From the NCBI GenBank assembly GCA_022578965.1, contig MU400531.1:62001-126000 (forward strand): DNA of 64,000 nucleotides, given 5' to 3'. Position numbers and translations under genes: made by a program. Each line of letters starts with the position of its first letter. Position 1 is the stretch's first letter. Under the pieces are notes generated by a model. The model worked only from the letters and a program-made list of their open reading frames with translations, searched no databases and was not told where the DNA came from. The DNA is from Xylaria sp. FL1777 (Eukaryota > Ascomycota > Sordariomycetes > Xylariales > Xylariaceae). This document shows, one piece after another, positions 12,034 to 26,310 of the stretch.

Positions 12034-15000
12034 GCTATAACCTTTTATATATTAACTCTTTTTACCTTGTTTTAAAATTAGCTTGCTATAACATAAATTA
12101 GCAAGCATATTAAAAATAAGCGTTTTTTTTACGTAGTTAAAATTGCAAAGTTTTATTAAAATGCTACTTTTATAACTTGTTATGCTTAATGCAAATAAGT
12201 TTTGCTTTTTTTTATTAATAATAACGCTATAAAGTAACTAATAATTTTATTATTATATAGCATGCATTCTTTATAATGTTTAAAGCATACGTTATTTAAA
12301 TTTTTGTTCTATAAAATTTATATAAGCTTTTATAATTTTTACTTAGCTAGCTACTATAATACTAATATTTTATATTTAAAAGTTAACTTCTTTTAAAATT
12401 TGCACTTTATGTGGCTATTTATTTAAAACCTTGCAATTAAACTATATTACTAGTAAATAATAGTAGCTTTTATTGCTTAACTATTATTTGCTAGCTATAT
12501 AGCTAAATTAAAAGCTTTAATAAAGTTGTTACGTTATAAAGCTATATGCAAAAAAAGCATGCTAACTATAGCATTAAAAATAAATTGCGGGAAATATGTT
12601 GCTTAGTAGCGCTATAAAAATTATACTTAAAAATAATATGTATAAACCTAATAAACCTTACTATAATAAAGCTAGCAAATATTACGCAAGATGATTTTTT
12701 ATAAGACGTTATTAAAAGGTGGCTTATAACTGCATAAATATATAGTATATTAGCTATGTATAGCACTAATACTTGCTACACTAAAATTAGCAAAGGTTAT
12801 AACTAAGGTGTTAGTTTACTTAATGTATTTATTTCTTTATAAATACTTAAGTACATCACAAAAATAAAATTTTATAAAAACGTTGCATATGTTTTAAAGC
12901 TATTATGTATTAATGCTAAATAATTTTTACCATTTTTTTAAGTGTTACAAAAGTGGTTTAGCTAGGTGTTTTCTAAGATTGTAGTATAATATATAAAATG
13001 CTCTTTAATTACTTTTTACCTTTTAGGTGTTTCCTAAAATCTTAGTGAAATAAAATATGTTTTTTGTTATATTAAAACATGAAATAAAAACTATAGCATT
13101 TAAAATACACGTACAGAAAATAGTATAATATAAAATCAATAAAGTTTTTTAAGATTTATGTTTTATAAGCTTATTACATTGCACTTTATTACACTACACT
13201 TTATTGCACTATATTTAAAGTTATAAAATTCAAGCTTGCTTTTATTATAAGCTAAAAATCGCTTTATTTACATAATATAAAAGCTTATAACTAATAGTTA
13301 AAAAACTAAATAAATGCTTTGATTTTTAAACTAAGCTTTAACTAATTAGTATAACTAACTCTAGCTTTAGCTTTAGCACTAGTATTAATAATAACATTAG
13401 AATTAAGACAACTAATTTAAGAAGTATTGCAACAAAAACAAAAGTAATATAAACAAAAATAACATAAATAAAAACAATATAAACAAAAACAGCAAAAATA
13501 ACAGCAATAAAAATAAAAGCAACAAAAATAAAAGCAAAAATAAAAGCAGTTATAATTACTACTTATATTACTATTAAACATAAGTGCAAATTTTAACTTA
13601 TAATAATAATTTTATTGTTTATAGTTTATTAGTTTATTAATTAGTTAGTTTATATAATTTTATATATAAGGCTTTTATATTGGTTTTTTTTAAACATGCA
13701 TGTTTATTAAAAACTAGCTAGCATAAATATATAATACTTAATTTTTCCTTATAATTGTTTTTATAGTTTTATTTTTGTTTTTTGTTTTATAGTATTAACT
13801 AAAATATAAAACTATATTTAACCTATTTATTACTAATAAAATATTGTTGCAAAACTTACTGCTATATTTTTATTTGCTTAATAACACTTTTATATTTAAG
13901 TTTTTTACTTTTTATAATAATAACTTTGCTTTTTTTATTAGCGTTTTTAGGTTTTACTGCGTTAATATAGCAGTATAGCTTTTGCTATATATTGTTAATA
14001 AATATTATATTGCTTTTTGTTATTTTTAATAAATATTAAAACAGGGCTACGTAAATTTCTGCTAGTAGATTATTACTTAGCGTTAAAAGGCTAAAGCAGT
14101 AAAAACTTTTTAAATAAAAGTATATAAGGTTTAAAATGTACTTTATAACGCTAGCAAAAAATATTAATATTTTAAATACAAGTTTTTTTCTTAAAACTAG
14201 TTGCTTATAAAAGCATAAAACGTATAAACTAATAATAGTGCTTTTTTAATACTACGTGTTACTAGTATAGCTTACGTAATTCTAAACGTAAAAAATAAGC
14301 TTAGCAATATTACATTATAAAAAGCTTTTATAAAACTAAAGTATTAGCTTAAGTAAAAGTTTTACTAAAATATAAAGCTTACTGCTATTAAGCTAAATAA
14401 ACTTACTATTATTATTAAATTGTTTGCAGATTTTAAATTAATTTTTAAATGTAAGCATATAGCTTGCTATACTAGCAAAGCTATTTTTAAGCATGTGTTT
14501 TAGTTAAGTGCTATAGCTAGGTTTATAGCATTTAATGCTTAATGTTAATTAAGCGTTAGCAAATAAATAACATTAGTCTTTATAGCTAACGCTATATATA
14601 AGCATATAACTATTGCAGCTAATACTTTGCGCATAGTGCAGCAAAACTATATAGTATAAAAAACTTAGGCTTTTTATTGCTTTAAAAACTACAGCGTAAT
14701 AAATAATATTAAAAGCGTTAAGTTTAAAAGTTAAAAATTAGCTAATATTATTAATGTTTTATTAGCAGTAATAGTAGTAATACTAAAATGCTATAAAAAA
14801 AAAACAATAGTAACTATAAAGCAGCTAGCTTTATGCTTTAATATTAACTCGATTAATTAATAGCATATATTTCTTATTTTATTTTTAGCTATAAATATAT
14901 ATTATTTATTGCAGTTTTAGTTTTTTAATAATTTTTTTATTTAGTTGCAAATAAAAATAAATACTTATAGTACTATATGCATTTATATAAGTTCGTTTAA

Positions 15001-15697
15001 TGCATAACTTAAAGAGTTTTTAGATATATATATATAAGCTAGTTTAATACGCTAGCTTTTTTTTAATATATTATTGCTTTTAAATTTTTTTCTCTTTTGT
15101 TCGTTTATAATTTTCCCTTTTTTTTATCTTTAACGTTTGCTAGCATAAAAAGCTCTTATTATTTATTATAGCAAACATATTACTAAACTTTTAAAACGAT
15201 CTATTTTTAACTAGTTAGATTACGTAAAACCTTTTAACTAAAAAACATAAGGTTTTTATTAAAGAATATATAGCGCAAAATTTACTAATAAACAACAAAA
15301 AGCTTACTAAAGTAATAAAGATTAAACGTATAATATATAAACTTTAAGTATTTTAGTACTTTTATAGTACTATAGTAAATAAGCTAAAAGCGGCAAATAT
15401 AATAAAAACAAAGTGTAAAGTTTAAATTTTGCATAGTTATTTAGCTATTATAAGCTAACAAATTAGCTTTAAAGCTAGCAAAGCAAAATGTATTAAGGCT
15501 ATTATTTAATATTAAGTTAATTCTTTAAACTTAAACAGTATTTACTTTATTTTAACCTGCAAAAACTATAGTAAGCTTACTTATAAAAACGCAGATTATT
15601 TATTAATAAGTACTTTTAATAAAGCTCTTTTAATTATATTTTTAAACTTTTTTTTTTATGCTAGTAAAAGCTATAATAAGCTTGCTTAGTATATAGC

Positions 15698-16216
15698 TAT
15701 AACGGACCTATTATATATCAATATAACGGGTTCGCCTTTAAGGTCTTAATTTGCAAGTAATAATAGGATCTTTAACAGTAATCCGTTAAGGAAGTTTTCG
15801 GAGTACTTTTATTACTATGCATTAATAAAGGTTTTAAAAGATTAAAAGTAATAAATATATTAGTGCTTAGCAATTATAAAAAAATTAATAGCTAAAGAGC
15901 TAAAAACTAAATAAATAACTAAATACAAAAAGTATATAATTTATATAAACAAAAAAAACAATAGTAATAATTTATAAACGTTGCTTTTTTTAATAAACTT
16001 AACGCTATATTATTTTAAGTTTAAAGCTTAATAAACTTAATGCTTAAGTTTATTAAGTTTAAAGCTTAATAAACTTAACGCTTAAGTTTATTAAGTTTAT
16101 GTATTAAACCTTTATAGTAGTTTAAATGCATATTTTCTTAACAAATAAAACTCCTTTTGCGTATATTTTTTTTATACCTAGCTTTTTAACTAGCTTAGTT
16201 AGCTTATTTTATAATA
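15698..16216. repeat. Left LTR, subfamily B
   Basis: The 519-bp copy starts TATAACGGACC and ends TATAATA. Its first half resembles the subfamily A LTRs, but the second half is unrelated to theirs and carries a pair of perfect hairpins. Confidence 0.85.
16027..16095. repeat. Twin perfect hairpins in the left LTR
   Basis: Two 14-bp inverted repeats (CTTAATAAACTTAA, 3-base loop, TTAAGTTTATTAAG) sit at 16,027-16,057 and 16,065-16,095, 38 bp apart. The right LTR has the same pair at 23,247-23,277 and 23,285-23,315. A termination or processing role is possible but not shown. Confidence 0.7.
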
Positions 16217-19200
16217 TTATCTTCTTTTTCTTATAATTGTTGTTTTAACAATTCTATATTTCCTTTTTCGTAAGTTTTCTTCTTTTATTTTTTGTTTTTT
16301 GTTCTTTATGCTTATTATATTTAATAAAGTTTCTAAAAAACCTTGCTTATTGCATTTTAAACAAAAAGCTTAATAAAACTTTGCTTTGCTTTCTTTTATT
16401 AAACTAAAATTAATTAAAATAGCTTTATGCTTTTGCTGCAATTATTATAGCATAAAATATTTAGTATTAAAATCTAATTCTAATTAATGTATTAAATGTA
16501 TTATAGCTAAACAAACAAATTACAACGCTAGAAGTTTATTTTTAAAGCAAATATAGCAGCTTACTTTTTAGCACAAAAAGCTAAAAAATAAATTAAACTT
16601 GCTAATAAAAAAACATAAAAAAATAAGTATAAAAATCCGCCGTTTTAAACAACAAAAGAAATTATAGCAAAAAAAAATAGCTACTGCTATAGCTTATAAT
16701 TTAAATAATTTAAAAAAGCTTAAGCAAGTTAAAACAAAAAAGCGCTATATAGCTAAAAAGTAAAAACAGCGCGTTAAAGCAGCATAGCTATTACTAGTTG
16801 TTTTTCTAAAGTTTAATTAAAACGCGCTACACGCTTTGTTTAAAGTTAATTCTTTTCTTTTAGTTTTAGCTAGTTAAAATATTAACAATAAAACCAGTTT
16901 ACAATTATTTTAGCGGTTTTTAAGTATTTCTTAAGTTTTTAAGTATTATTAGCATATAAATATCTTTTTTATTTAATAAAATACTTAATGTTATTATTGT
17001 TCTAACAAAAATCTAATATATTTTTAACCTTATAAATGTTTTAATCCGTTTTTATTTTTAGTTATGTTTTAATAAATATTTCAATAAGTGCTAATTTTAA
17101 TAAAAAAATATAAAAAACAAAGTAAATTCGCATGTTTTTTAGTAATAATAGTTTATAGTTAGTAAATAAAATAACTTCTTTAATTTTAAAAAAGCTAAGT
17201 TTTTTAAATTTTAATTTATTGCTTAGTTGTTTTGTTTTAATTTAAAAAATATTAGTATTTACGTTTTATTTTTATTATAGCAAATAAACTTTGTTTTCTT
17301 TTTTAAAAACTAATTCTTTAGTTTGTTTTTTGTTATAATATATTAACATTTATTATTATAAAAATTAAAAACATAGTTATAGTTTAGCTTATAGCGTTTT
17401 AATTTCTATTATAATAGTTCTTGCTTAAAATACTATAGTTAAAATAGCAAATGCTTTTATTAATGTTTTTTTTTATTTTTTAATAGTTATTTGCTATTTA
17501 TAAACAGCTTTATATAAAAATATGTTTATATTTTTATTTATTAATATATTATATAAAATCTATGCTATTAATAATAGTTTTACTTAATTGTTTTATTAAT
17601 AGTTAATATAACTTCATAAATATTATTTTAGTATTTAGTTTAATTTTTCTGTTTATTTATCTGTTTATAAGTAGTAAACAGTTAAAAACTTTAGTTTAAT
17701 ACTAATAAGTTTAAAAAAACTAGTTTTAAACTTAAAAATAAACAATTTATTTTAATTTAAAACAATTTTTTTTAGTAGCTTATATTTATTTAAATATTAA
17801 TATATAAAAGCATATATAAGTTATTTAGCTATTATATTTCCTTTAAACAGTAAAAAATAAGCATACTTAGTAAATCTATTAATAATAACCTATATTTTAT
17901 TATATTATATTTTTATAACTAAATTAGTTAATAAAAGTAATACTATAATAAAATCTTAAGTAATAATATACTATACTTATTTAAGTATTTATATAAATTA
18001 TAGCAATTTATAAAGCTTATATTAAGCTACTTTAGCTTTATTGCAAATATTATACTTTTTTATAATAAATTTAACCATATTTTATAGTCCTAAAAAATTA
18101 TACTTTTTTTGTAATTATTAAACTATTTTTGTTGCTTTTTAATATCTATATAATAAGTGTTCGTAAAATTTCTTAATAAACTTATTTCGTAAAAATTCTA
18201 GTAAATAAACCTTATGTTTATACATTAGTTTATTATTTTTTAATCTTTTGTATTTTTGTAATTATGCTAACTTTTTTAAGTTATAAGCTTATTATAATTA
18301 TATATTTGTAAAGTTTTTAAATATAACTTTAATTTTTAAGCTTTTATTTCTTTAAAGATATAATACTTAAATGTTTTTTTTTAAAACCTTAAATTTCTTT
18401 TAATTTTGTTAGCTTAATATATTTGCTTAAATGTTTTCTTTTTCTTTAATGTAGCATATTTTAAAGTTAAATTTAAAAAAAAAAACCATTTAATTTTTAT
18501 ATTGTTTAATAATCTTTTATATAGTTATAAATTTTGTTAAGTTTTAATAATTTAAATAAATTTTAATTAGCTTTATAGTTTTTATAAAAAATAGTTCTTA
18601 TTTTTTAAGTGCTATAATAATTGCAAGCAGTTTTTTGTTATATATAAAATATTATAATGCTACATTTTGTAATGCTTTAAAGTAATAAGCTACTAAATGC
18701 TATTTTTTGTTATTTTTTAATTGTTCTAAAACTTCTGCAATTATACTATTTAAAGCATTTATTTTTAGCTTTTTCTTTTTTTATAAATTAAGTAATTTAA
18801 CTACAAAATTAAAAATAACTTTTAGTTTTAGTTTTTTAAAAGCTTTTTAAGCTTTTTTTAAAATTAAAAAGGACTTTTTTTTGTATTTTTTCTTTGTATA
18901 CTTTATAAAATAAAACACTATTTTCCTAAAGTTTTAAATTAACATTTAAACATAGTTTAAAAATTTTAATGCTTATTATATATTTATAATAATAACTAAG
19001 TTAAATATTTTCTAGTTTTATATTATATTAATTTTTAACTATTAAATTTATATTTGTTTTAAAGTAATTATAAATCTTAAAAAGTTAATTTTTTATATAT
19101 ATTATATATACTTTTTTATGTTAAGTTATAATTTTGCTTATTTAAATGTTTTTAACACTTAAATTACGTATTTTTTATGTTTTTTTAATGTTTTAAAGTA

Positions 19201-22200
19201 AATTAAGATATTATTTAAGTAAATAAACATAAATTTGTTTAAAAACTTCTATAAAATTATTATTATTATATATTAAAAGCTAGCTAATATATTTTATAGT
19301 TTTTATAGCATAACTATATACTTATATAATTTATATATTGTTTATATAGCAGTTTTCCATTTTTTTCTTTTAGCTATTTTAATAGCATAATATTTATTTA
19401 GAATATTAATTGCTATAAATTATTTTGCTTAACTAATGTTTTTTTTTATAATTATTAACAAAGTAAAAAAATATTTATTTGCAATAATAATTATGTTTAA
19501 TAGTTAATAGTTAATTATTACTTACTATACTAGTTTTTTTTTTTTATTAATTAGTTGTTTTTTATTTTTTATTTTAAGTATTAGTACCGTAAAATATTTA
19601 GCAAATAACTAAAATTTTTTTAGAAATTCTTTTGTTAAATTTTTTTAAATATATTTTTACAAAGCGTTTGTTTTGTTTAAACTTATATAGTATACTTAAT
19701 AAAGCTTTAGTTAACATTTTTCCTTAATAAAAATGTAATAATTTTATAAGCTATATTTAGAAAGTTTTTTTTTTTTTTTTTTTTTTAAATAATTTATAAA
19801 ATTTATAATATACTTTTAGTATTTTGTTTAAAATTTTTTTTGTAATTTTTTTGATTTTTTTGCTTTATTTTTTACTTTTTTAATTAATAGTTTTTGCTTT
19901 TTATTAAATTAAAAAGTTACTAGTTTCTAGCTATAATATTTCTAAAATAATATTATAATTAAATATATTAGCAATATTTAATATAATTTATTTTTTATAT
20001 TTTTATATAAATATATTAAAAAGTTTAGTTTTTTTAAATATATAACTATTATTATAGCTAAAAGTGCTTTTATTAAATCTTTTAATTTTTTAGGATTTTT
20101 ATTTGTATTTTTAAAAAATTTTATTTTGTTTTACTACTTTAAGTAAAATTATATTAATTTATACTTTTAAGTTAATTAAAATGTTATACTTTTTTTTTTA
20201 ATATATAAGTTTAACTTTAAATTAGTTTTGCTAATTATTATATTAAACTTTACGTAAAGCTTTAGTTTTTTTAGCTATTTGCTGCTTTTTTAACAAGTGC
20301 TTATTTTGTTTTTTAACTTTTTTTTATTAAATATTTAAATGCTTGTTTTTTTTAGTATTTTAGATATTATTATATTTTGTTTTGTTTTTACTTTTAGTTA
20401 AGCTTTAAATTGTAGTTTTTAAGCTTTTTTATTTTTAGCAACTATTTTTTAGTATAATTATACTTTAATTAGTTAATAATATTTATAGTAGTTATTTTTA
20501 TATTTTTTTAAAATAGTATTATAAGTGCAATTAAAATTCTTTTTAAATGTTGCAAATTTTTGTAAATCTTTATAATAAACTATAGTTATAATTAACTACT
20601 TTAATTTATAAAAGTTCTATATTTCTGTTTTTGCAATTTATTTAAAAAACTAATTATTTTTTAATTTATTAAATAAATATTAGTAGTAATAATATATTAT
20701 ATAACAATTTTATAATACTTTGTTATATTTTAAATCTTTTAAGCATAAAATATTATTATTATTTTTTATTATAGTTTTATTATAGTAATAACTTTTAGTA
20801 ATTAGTTAAATTGCTAGCTTTAGTTTTTAAAACATATTAGTTTTTGCGTTAACTATTAATGCTTTTTTGTTTTTTTGTATTTAAAGCAATTTAAGCTATA
20901 AAAATATTTTATTTATTTTTATTAGTTTTTTTTTTATAGTATTTTTTATAGCTTTTAATTTTATTTATTTTTGTTTTAAAGTTTTATAAGTTTTGTTTTT
21001 TTAAGTTTACTTAATAACTAAATATTTTAGTAGTTTATAATTAGTTTAATAACTATACTATTTATAGTTATAGTTTTATTTTTTTAAATATAACTTTTTT
21101 TTAAGCTATATTTTAAGCTTTAATAATTTAAAGTTTTTATAATTTTATAAGTTTGCTAACTATGTTAATTTATTACTTTTTATTATTTGCTATTTTTAAT
21201 TAAACTATTTTTTTAAATTATATATTAAATAACTTTAATTATTTATATAATAAATATATTTTTTTGTAATTTGTTTTAATAATTATAGAACTTTTAAATA
21301 ATATTTATATGTTTGTTTATTTTAACTTATATAAATAAAGCATTTAAATTTGTTTAATATAGCATTTTTATTTTAACTTAAAATAGTAACTTTATACTTT
21401 TGCTTTAAAAACATATTTTTTAAATCGCTTTGTTGTTTTTTATTGTTTTAAACTTTTATAACTTATATTTTTTTTTTAGATTAAAAAATCTTTTTTTTTT
21501 TATAGCTTTTTTTTCTGTTCTTTTTTTTAAATTAGCATTATTTTTAAAAGTGTTTTTTTTTTTATAGTTATAACATTTAACTTTAAACATATTTTAAGGT
21601 TATTATTTTTAAATTTTACTAATTTGCTTAAATCTTTATTTAATATTCTTTTAAGTATTTTTTTTTTTGTTTTTTTTAGTTCTTTTAGTTTTAAAATACT
21701 AGTTAAATAATTATTAATTAATTATAATAGCTATATTAATATATATATTGATTTTTGTTAGTTTATTTATTTTGCATAGTTTGTTTTAAACTTAAGTTTT
21801 AAGTTTACTATAAAATAAGTAAAACAATGCAAGCTTAAGTAATTTTAAGATTATTACTAATTGTTTAAATTTTATAGTATAATTTGCTGCTGCTTTTATT
21901 TGTTTTAAACAATAAAATGTTTTTTTTGCGTGTTTTGCTTTTTAGGTATTTTTAAATAATGCTTTTATTTGATTTTTAAATTTAACGTAGTTTTTAAAAA
22001 TCTTTTTTGTTTTTAGCTTAAAGTTAGTTAACTTATTAGCTTTTAAAAAATCTTTTAAAATAAGTTAAAACTATTTTAGTACTTTTTTTAACAAAAATTA
22101 TAAAGTAGTTATTACTTTTTAGTTTTTTTTTATAATAGTAATAAAGTGCTATTTTAAATAAAGTTTAGCATAAATTAAAAAAGCTTTTATATTTATAAAT

Positions 22201-22917
22201 CTATTATAAAGCTTTAAAGCAATAAGTTTAAAACTTTTAATATTTAGCATTTTTAATATTATAAATAATTTTAATAATAAAAGTAATAATAGTAATAAAA
22301 AGTTAAGTTTTTTATTTTAAATTATTACTTTAAATATAACAATAATAAAAGTAAGCATTAAGTTTACTAATAATAATATTAATATTAATTATAGCATAAT
22401 TACTTATTTAAAACTTTAACTTATTATTATAATAATAATTATTATTGTTGCTTTAATTATTATAGCTAATATTTATGCTAGTTTAAAAGTTATAACGCTT
22501 AATATTTAAGCTATTCTTTAAATTAAAACAACTAGTTTGCTTTATAATGTTAGCATTAATATTAGTTCTTTTTTATTATTGCTGCTTAACTTTTTTTTTT
22601 TTATTACTGCTTTTTCTTTAATAAAAATAGCTAGTAAAAGTACTAAAGTTTATTGTTTTAGTATATTACTAGTTTTAAAAGTCTTTAAAATTTTTAAACT
22701 TAATTTTTAACTTTTTGTTTTTAGTAGCATAACCTAAATTTAGTTTTATTAATTATTAAATAAGTTTACTTATATAATGCTATTTAGCATTTTTATTTTT
22801 TAAATATTTTTTTAATATATCTTTAAAAATCTATTTTATAAATTATTTATTATTTAACTTTTTATACTAATATTTGTTTTTATATATTAAGTTCTATTAA
22901 TTAAAAAGTTATTAAAA

Positions 22918-23436
22918 TATAATAAACCTATTATATATTAATATAACAAGTTTGCCTTTAAGGTTTTAATTTATAAGTAACAATAAAATTCTTAATAGTA
23001 GTTTGTTAAAAAAGTTTTTAAAGTACTTTTATTACTATGCATTAATAAAAGTCTTAAAAAATTAAAAGTAATAAATATATTAGTGCTTAATAGTTATAAA
23101 AAAATTAATAGCTAAAAAGCTAAAAACTAAGTAAATAACTAAATATAAAAAGTGCATAATTTATATAAACAAAAGAAACAATAGTAATAATTTATAAACG
23201 TTGCCTTTTTTAATAAACTTAACGCTATATTATCTTAAGTTTAAAGCTTAATAAACTTAACACTTAAGTTTATTAAGTTTAAAGCTTAATAAACTTAACG
23301 CTTAAGTTTATTAAGTTTATGCATTAAACCCTTATAGTGGTTTAAATGCATATTTTTTCAACAAATAAAACTTTTTCCGTATATGTTTTCTTTACACTTG
23401 GCCTTTTAACCGGCCTGGTTAGCCCATTTCGTAACA
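22918..23436. repeat. Right LTR, subfamily B
   Basis: The 519-bp partner of 15,698-16,216 starts TATAATAAACC and ends CGTAACA. It keeps more G and C near its right end (GGCCTTTTAACCGGCCTGG), so it shows the original sequence better than the left copy there. Confidence 0.85.
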
Positions 23437-24584
23437 ATAGCTAGCTTACTGCTTTTAGATTATCTATTAATAAGTGCTTTTAATAAAGCTTTTTTAATTA
23501 TGTTTTTAGATTTTTTTTTTTATATTAATAATACTACAGAATAGCATATTAAGCAAAGCACTAATAATGTGAAAATCTTGTTTTTATAGCTATATTTTCT
23601 ACTATTTTTTAGTTTTAATAAAAGTATGATTTTTTTATTTAAACTTGTTTTTTGCTTAACGTATATATAGTAATTAATCTTAATAAGTTATAAATTATAG
23701 CAAAAATAAAACAAGAACTTAATAAACTAAGTTTTTATTAATATATAAAACAAGCTTTTAATAGCTTAAGCAGTAATAATAATAAACTATCTTTGCTATT
23801 AAACTTATAAAATAACGTGTTAAATAATAAGCCATAGTTTATTTATAACTTAGTGCTGCTATTAATTAATAGCTTAAATAAAGAGTTATAAAATAAAGCG
23901 TTTATTTTAAAGCTTAATAAAGCTAATAACTAAAGTAGCTAGTTTTCTTTATAGCAGCATTTATTAAATAGTAAATTATTTTTTGCTAACAAACTATTAC
24001 TTTTTTTGCTAAATTCTTTTTATACTGGCTTATTTATTCTGTAGTAAACTATAAATGTTAGCTTATTAAGTTAGTTGTTTATTTTTTAGCATATTTAGCC
24101 TAGCATTGCGGGCTTTTAATTGCTTAACTTTTTAGCCGGTAATGTGTTTAAAGCATAAAATAATGCGTAAAAAAATATATAAAATAATATGCAAAAACAG
24201 TAGCTTGCTAAAGTATATATAGCATATAGCTAGCTTATATAAAATAACTTACTATTTACTATATTTAGCATAATATTTTTAACTAGCTTTTTTAAAGATT
24301 TTAACAAGCTTTAAATTAAACTTTTAGTTTAATACAAAACTTTTAATAAAGCTGTTATTTAAGAGCTTTGCAAACAAACTATATAAAAATTAAAAAGTTA
24401 TAAAATATTGCTAGCTTAAAAGCTATATATAGAAAAACTACGATAATTTTGCAAGCATTTCTTAAATTTATGTTATAACTTAAATAAAACTATCTTGCAA
24501 GCCTTTTTTACATTTTAGAAAATATATAAAAAACTTAATTAGTTAAGCTAATAAGCTACTTAATTAAAGTATATAACTTAAACA

Positions 24585-24895
24585 TTGTTGTTTTATTTAG
24601 CTATATTATTATATTAGTTTAGTTATATTATTATATTAGTTTAGTTATGTTGTTTTATTTAGTTATGTTGTTTTATTTAGTTATATTGTTTCATTTAGTT
24701 GTATTATTTTATTTAGTTATATTATAACATTAGTTTAGTATTATTATATTAGTTTAATTATATTATTACACTAGTTTAATAATATTATTATACCGGTTTA
24801 ATTATATTGTTACATTAATGTAGTAATATTATTACACTAATCTAGTTATATTTTTACATTAGTTTAATTAGTTAATTATGTTGTTATAATTTATA
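24585..24895. repeat. Minisatellite of TTAGTTATATTATTA-type units
   Basis: Roughly fifteen units of 17-23 bp built on TTATTTAGTTATATTATTA follow each other with small changes. No coding or regulatory signal is seen. Confidence 0.65.
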
Positions 24896-25864
24896 TATAT
24901 TTTCTTTAGCTAGCTAAGCTATTATAGCTATAATATAGCTAAATAAGTTTTATTATATATATATATGTTCTTTTATATGTTATTTTTTTATATATGCTAT
25001 ATGTTTATACTTTATTAGTTTTACTTTATTTATTAATACTTTATATGTTTTACTTTATTATAAATACTTTATGTAATAATACTTTTAACTATACTTTTTG
25101 CTATAAATAATAAATTAAGTTTAAGGTAAATCAAGTAATAAAAAATTATATATATATAATAAAGCATATATAATTACTAAATTATAGTAAGTATACCTTT
25201 ATTTTACTTATGTTTTATTAGCTTATTTTTAATAAAAAAGTGCTATAAGTTAATGTTAGCTTTAAAGTTTTAATTTCTTTAAAACTTGCTTAAATTACTA
25301 TTTTATAAGTTATTATAATTTAATTCTTATATAAATTTTTTTTTAGTAATAGTTAATATATAAAAAAAACCTTTAAGCTATGTTTTAAAGCTAATAAAAG
25401 TTAGTAAGTATATAAAAAAGCTAACTTTGTTAATTAACATAAAACATGCCTTAATTGCTATATTATATAAAAGTATGTTTAAGCTTATTTAATAAACTTA
25501 TATATGTTAAAGCGAACTAAGTTTACTAAATCTTAGTGCAAGCTAAGTTTTATTTTTACTACAACTAAACTTAAACATATATTAAAACTATTAGTAGCAC
25601 CTTTAGTATATATTAATAATTAAATAATTTTAATGTTAATATATGCTAAAACTACAAAGTTATATTAATTAATTATACTAAGTTTATTGCAAATAAAGTA
25701 TAATTAGTAATTATATAAAAAGCTATAATTACTAATTTAATTAATTAATGTGCAATATAGCTACTATAATATAAAAACTATAATAATTAAGTAAGCTATT
25801 AAATGTGCTATAATTACTAAAGGATTAAATATACTAAAGAATTAAATATAAAGCACTTAAGTAT

Positions 25865-26310
25865 ATAAAGATTACAGTTTATATGCTAAAACTTTTTAAA
25901 GAATTAAGTATACTAAGGAATTAAAGCACTTAAGTATATTAAAAACTATAGTTTATATGCTAAAGCTTTTTAAGGTATAAGTATACTGCAGAATTAAAGC
26001 ATTTAAGTGTACTAAAGACTTTAATATATAGGTAATATGCTAAAGCCTTTTAAAGAATTAAATATAGAGCACTTAAATGTACTAAAAACTATAGTTTATA
26101 TATTAAAGCTTTTTAAGGTATAAATACACTGCAGAATTAAAGCACCTAAGTATACTAAAAACTTTAATGTATAAGTAATATGCTAAAGCTTTTTAAAGGA
26201 TTAAATATAAAGCACTTAAGTGTACTAAAAACTACGGTTTATATGCTAAAGCTTTTTAAGAAATAAGTATATTAAAGGTTTAAGTATACTAAAGATTAAG
26301 TATAAGGCAT
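25865..26310. repeat. Tandem repeats of about 63-81 bp
   Basis: The phrase ATATGCTAAAGCTTTTTAAG or a close variant recurs near 25,881, 25,954, 26,034, 26,097, 26,178 and 26,241, each followed by AAGTATACTAAAG-like sequence and TTAAAGCACTTAAGTATA. Unit length varies. The sequence is non-coding. Confidence 0.65.

Larger units (their letters stand above)
15698..23436. mobile_element. Complete RIP-decayed LTR retrotransposon (7,739 bp)
   Basis: Two LTRs of 519 bp each bound the element, and ATAGC lies directly outside both ends (15,693-15,697 and 23,437-23,441), a 5-bp target duplication. The interior is too mutated to yield any reverse transcriptase or integrase frame, so Gypsy or Copia origin and the coding strand remain unknown. 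Its last 968 internal bases are homologous to window positions 1-968. The two LTRs differ mainly by C/T and G/A changes, as expected if RIP acted after insertion. Length and structure are normal for a fungal LTR element. Confidence 0.85.

Noticed and set aside
12566..12766. A 66-codon minus-strand frame next to the solo LTR
   Set aside because: Same chance explanation; no similarity to an LTR element protein.
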